Shown here: one piece after another, positions 61,303 through 64,000 of the stretch
Numbering within the stretch: position 1 is the stretch's first letter
How the letters are laid out: the number at the start of each line of letters is the position of its first letter
The notes under the pieces: generated by a model
Databases searched by the model: none
The model's input: the letters and a program-made list of their open reading frames with translations, nothing else
What the model was told of the DNA's origin: nothing
Translations under genes and position numbers: made by a program
Assembly: GCA_029224185.1 (NCBI GenBank)
Contig: CM055191.1
Coordinates: 20,163,760 to 20,227,759 of the forward strand
From: Karalla daura
Lineage: Eukaryota; Chordata; Actinopteri; Chaetodontiformes; Leiognathidae
Length of the DNA: 64,000 nt
Direction of reading: 5' to 3'

Positions 61303-62638
61303 TCATTTAGGTCCAGCTGGCTCGAGTCATCATGTTAAACACCTGTCAAAACTCCTAAAGTTATCTGTATCTATCTTGCTAGTTCTGAATGCAGCAACAC
61401 ATTGAAAACGCAGGTGTCACTTCCCACTGTCTTTCTGCTGTTTGCTGATTCTGCTGTTTCCACACTTCAACATGTGAGTAAGGCTTTACATCAGAATCTG
61501 CTGCAGTTCTTTGTCACTAAAATTTGACTTGTTTTATTTTACAGTCCTCCTGGAGTCCTGTCTATTTTTCTCTTAATACCTTTGGGGAAAACAAAAATAC
61601 TTAAGTTTTCCGCTGAAGCAGAGCAACAAACCTAATATTCTCAGCACAGGAGGGTTTCCCTTCTCATTAATTTGGTTGTCTGGTATTTTGCTCTATTTAA
61701 ACTCCAGTCACATCTTCACTATTAAGCAGCAGTGTGGTAGTTAGTGTCACTACACATGCTCCAGTTGACTCGGGCCATCTGTTCAGGTGGATCTGCAGCT
61801 GTGTTCACAGATAAGATATATTATGTCATCTGTTTAAAAAAAAAAGGAAAAGGAAAAGATTGTTCAAAGGCTCAAGCCCGAACAGCTCCTGATGCTGCAT
61901 CATTCGGCCTATGAATGCATGTTAAAAACCAGGTTTGAATTGCTGGTTGAGGAGACAGACTGTGAAGAGTAGCCTCTGCCACCAGCCTCTGAATGGGTCC
62001 AAATGGGTGAATATGACTCATCCAGTAAAGCTCTTTCAGTGAACATGAAGATGAGAAAAGCGCAACATAAGAGCCGGTCCTTTTACCATTTACCAAGACC
62101 ACAGGGCCCAGAACTCATTTGTTGAAAGACTACATAAATAAAACTGATTCCTGCTGAAAGCTGAAGAAAAAAAAGCCTTTGTTTAGATGCATTTGAATAG
62201 GTATACTTGCCTCTCCTGTTTCACATTATAACCAATCCTCTGTTTTACCAACTGTGAAACTGTGACTGAGACATGTCACAAAATGTCTCTCTTCTTGTAA
62301 ATTTGTTGATTTACAAGACTGAGAATCTTACTGATAAAATACACATTATGAATGGATGCAAAAGCGTAACATTTCACGTCAATTCAGCAACATTTTGACA
62401 TGTCACTGTAGGAAAGTGCAGACTACTTTCATGGTCAGTGTTGTGCTATTACTGGGTCATTCAACTTGACCTAAACTTAACGTAGTCAGTTATAGCTGCA
62501 GCTGACACAGCTTGTTACACTGGCATGGTGGAATGGTGCTATGGACTGTGGCACTGTGTGCTTTACTGATTTAATTTATCTAGTTTTCTGTCATCCTCTT
62601 TTGTTGCAATGTTTTAACCTACAATTTAATTTAACCAG

Positions 62639-63082
62639 GTGACCAAGATGCTGGCTGTGGTGGTGATCCTGTTTGCCTTACTTTGGATGCCCTACCGCAC
62701 CTTGGTGGTGGTCAACTCCTTCCTTGACAAGGCCTACCTCGATACCTGGTTCCTGCTCTTCTGCCGCCTCTGCATTTACCTAAACAGTGCCATCAACCCT
62801 GTCATCTACAATGCCATGTCCCAGAAGTTCCGCGCCGCTTTCAAGAAGTTGTGCCACTGCGGCCCCCAGCGTATGGAGAAACCTGCTTCATACAGTGTGG
62901 CGCTGACCTACAGCGTCATAAAGGAGACGTCCAATGGGGAAAGCCCCGACCACTTTACCACAGAGATGGACGATGACCTAAACACGCCAACAGATCAGTA
63001 TTTACCCACAAACATCCTGCCAAGTGCCAGTAAGATGCCGTTTGAAGGGCCTTCCCTGATTGGGAGTGAAGCCAAAGACTGA
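62639..63082 (+). CDS. trhr: Thyrotropin-releasing hormone receptor, final coding exon
   Basis: Residues 265-411 of the receptor, in phase 0 with the first exon; total 411 residues against 398 in human. It begins [20 protein letters not shown] (segment 6) and contains Tyr283 and Arg307, corresponding to human ligand-site residues Tyr282 and Arg306. The NPVIY motif (317-321) closes segment 7. The tail has KLCHC, a likely palmitoylation site, and a conserved [17 protein letters not shown] stretch. It then diverges into an acidic, Ser/Thr/Pro-rich end carrying potential phosphorylation sites for arrestin-mediated desensitisation. The acceptor TTTAACCAG has a weak pyrimidine tract. Confidence 0.97.
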   Translation: MTKMLAVVVILFALLWMPYRTLVVVNSFLDKAYLDTWFLLFCRLCIYLNSAINPVIYNAMSQKFRAAFKKLCHCGPQRMEKPASYSVALTYSVIKETSNGESPDHFTTEMDDDLNTPTDQYLPTNILPSASKMPFEGPSLIGSEAKD

Positions 63083-64000
63083 ATGCAAGCAAACCTCCCA
63101 CCTGGAGAGGGTTCTGATGGCTACAGTATGGATTTAGTCACCCATGAGACGTTTTAGAGAAACATAAAAAAAAGAAATATTTCATGCCCCACAAGATCAC
63201 AAATATGACCACAGTTAGGTGACTGACCTGCTTTAGGCAATGTGTACGAAATAAGCAAGTGAGCATTCAGGTCCACCCACAAAACTACTCCAATTTGTAT
63301 GGAAAAACAAGAAAGCTCAGTTACTGCAGGATGTGGAGTAACTGAGATATCTGACATAATGCAGACATCTTTGAATAACCTTTAACTTAAACAGGAAAAA
63401 GTTGCATGTGAGCAGCAAATGTCATCAAGTTTATGCTGAACTGAAATTATTGCTTTGGTTGAGACATCCTCCGCACTCTCCACTCCAAACATAACCAGAC
63501 TGTGGTAAAGCAAACTTAACAGCATTTCAGAGATGTACATACCTTGGCTCAGTGATATGGCACTTCATTTTTCACTCAGTTTTCATCAAGATAGAGATAA
63601 AGAAAAATAAATGCCCTCTTTCTCTTCAGTGTAAGATTCACCATTTAGATCCATAACCAAAAATATGACCAAGACTTTTGCAAGATGCATACAGAATACA
63701 TAATTCTTAAATACATAACTAAATACACAAAAATATTAATCCTATCATATGTTTACAGGCATGACGTCAAGGAGTAAAAAACAAGTATTGCAGTTGAGCA
63801 CAGGGGTTTTTATCTGAGAGCCTGCCTGGTAATTATTGGTAAAAGTATTACAAGTGCTCCTCTGCAAGCTCAGCTTTAAGTTCCATTAGTGTTGCTCTGT
63901 TCAGGACTCTAGGTCATTATTTTTGTGCCCAGCAGGGCTTTAAGTCACCAAAGTAATGCCACACCGGTGAAGTTACCTCACGTTGTTACCTCACAGCCAC
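63083..64000 (+). other. trhr: trhr 3' flank
   Basis: AT-rich, no gene. Probably contains the 3' untranslated region; an AATAAA is at 63,606-63,611, but other signals further on cannot be excluded. Confidence 0.5.

Overview
The window looks like teleost fish nuclear DNA. The two deeply conserved genes, tmem74 and trhr, are interrupted by spliceosomal introns. The spacers are full of CA/GT microsatellites, a long TCTA tetranucleotide array, and degenerate copies of interspersed repeats that are very common in fish. The third gene belongs to the expanded Pim-like kinase family of teleosts. I cannot name the species.

Layout: positions 1 to about 38,800 form a gene-poor spacer with no recognisable coding gene, only microsatellites, purine-rich tracts and old repeats. 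tmem74 is on the minus strand: coding exon 38,834-39,667, predicted 5' exon ending at 40,437, and a promoter-like block up to about 40,800. A broken non-LTR retrotransposon 3' end sits at about 41,045-41,325. A Pim-like serine/threonine kinase gene lies on the plus strand (44,267-48,159, eight inferred coding exons, 599 codons plus stop). A repeat-rich spacer follows, with an inverted-repeat (MITE-like) element at 50,941-51,159. trhr is on the plus strand: exon 57,279-58,070, a 4.6-kb intron with a TCTA microsatellite and a SINE-like copy, and final exon 62,639-63,082. The window ends in its 3' flank.

The tmem74-trhr neighbourhood is the ancestral vertebrate arrangement (human 8q23), which supports both assignments. 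The Pim-like gene is not part of that arrangement as I know it and looks like a lineage-specific insertion. Its N-terminal region is built from a tandem array of near-identical exons that are all in phase 1 at both ends, so they can be skipped or shuffled without losing frame. I consider this the most unusual structure in the window. The three genes have no obvious functional connection: an autophagy-linked lysosomal membrane protein, a cytosolic or nuclear kinase, and a hypothalamic peptide receptor.
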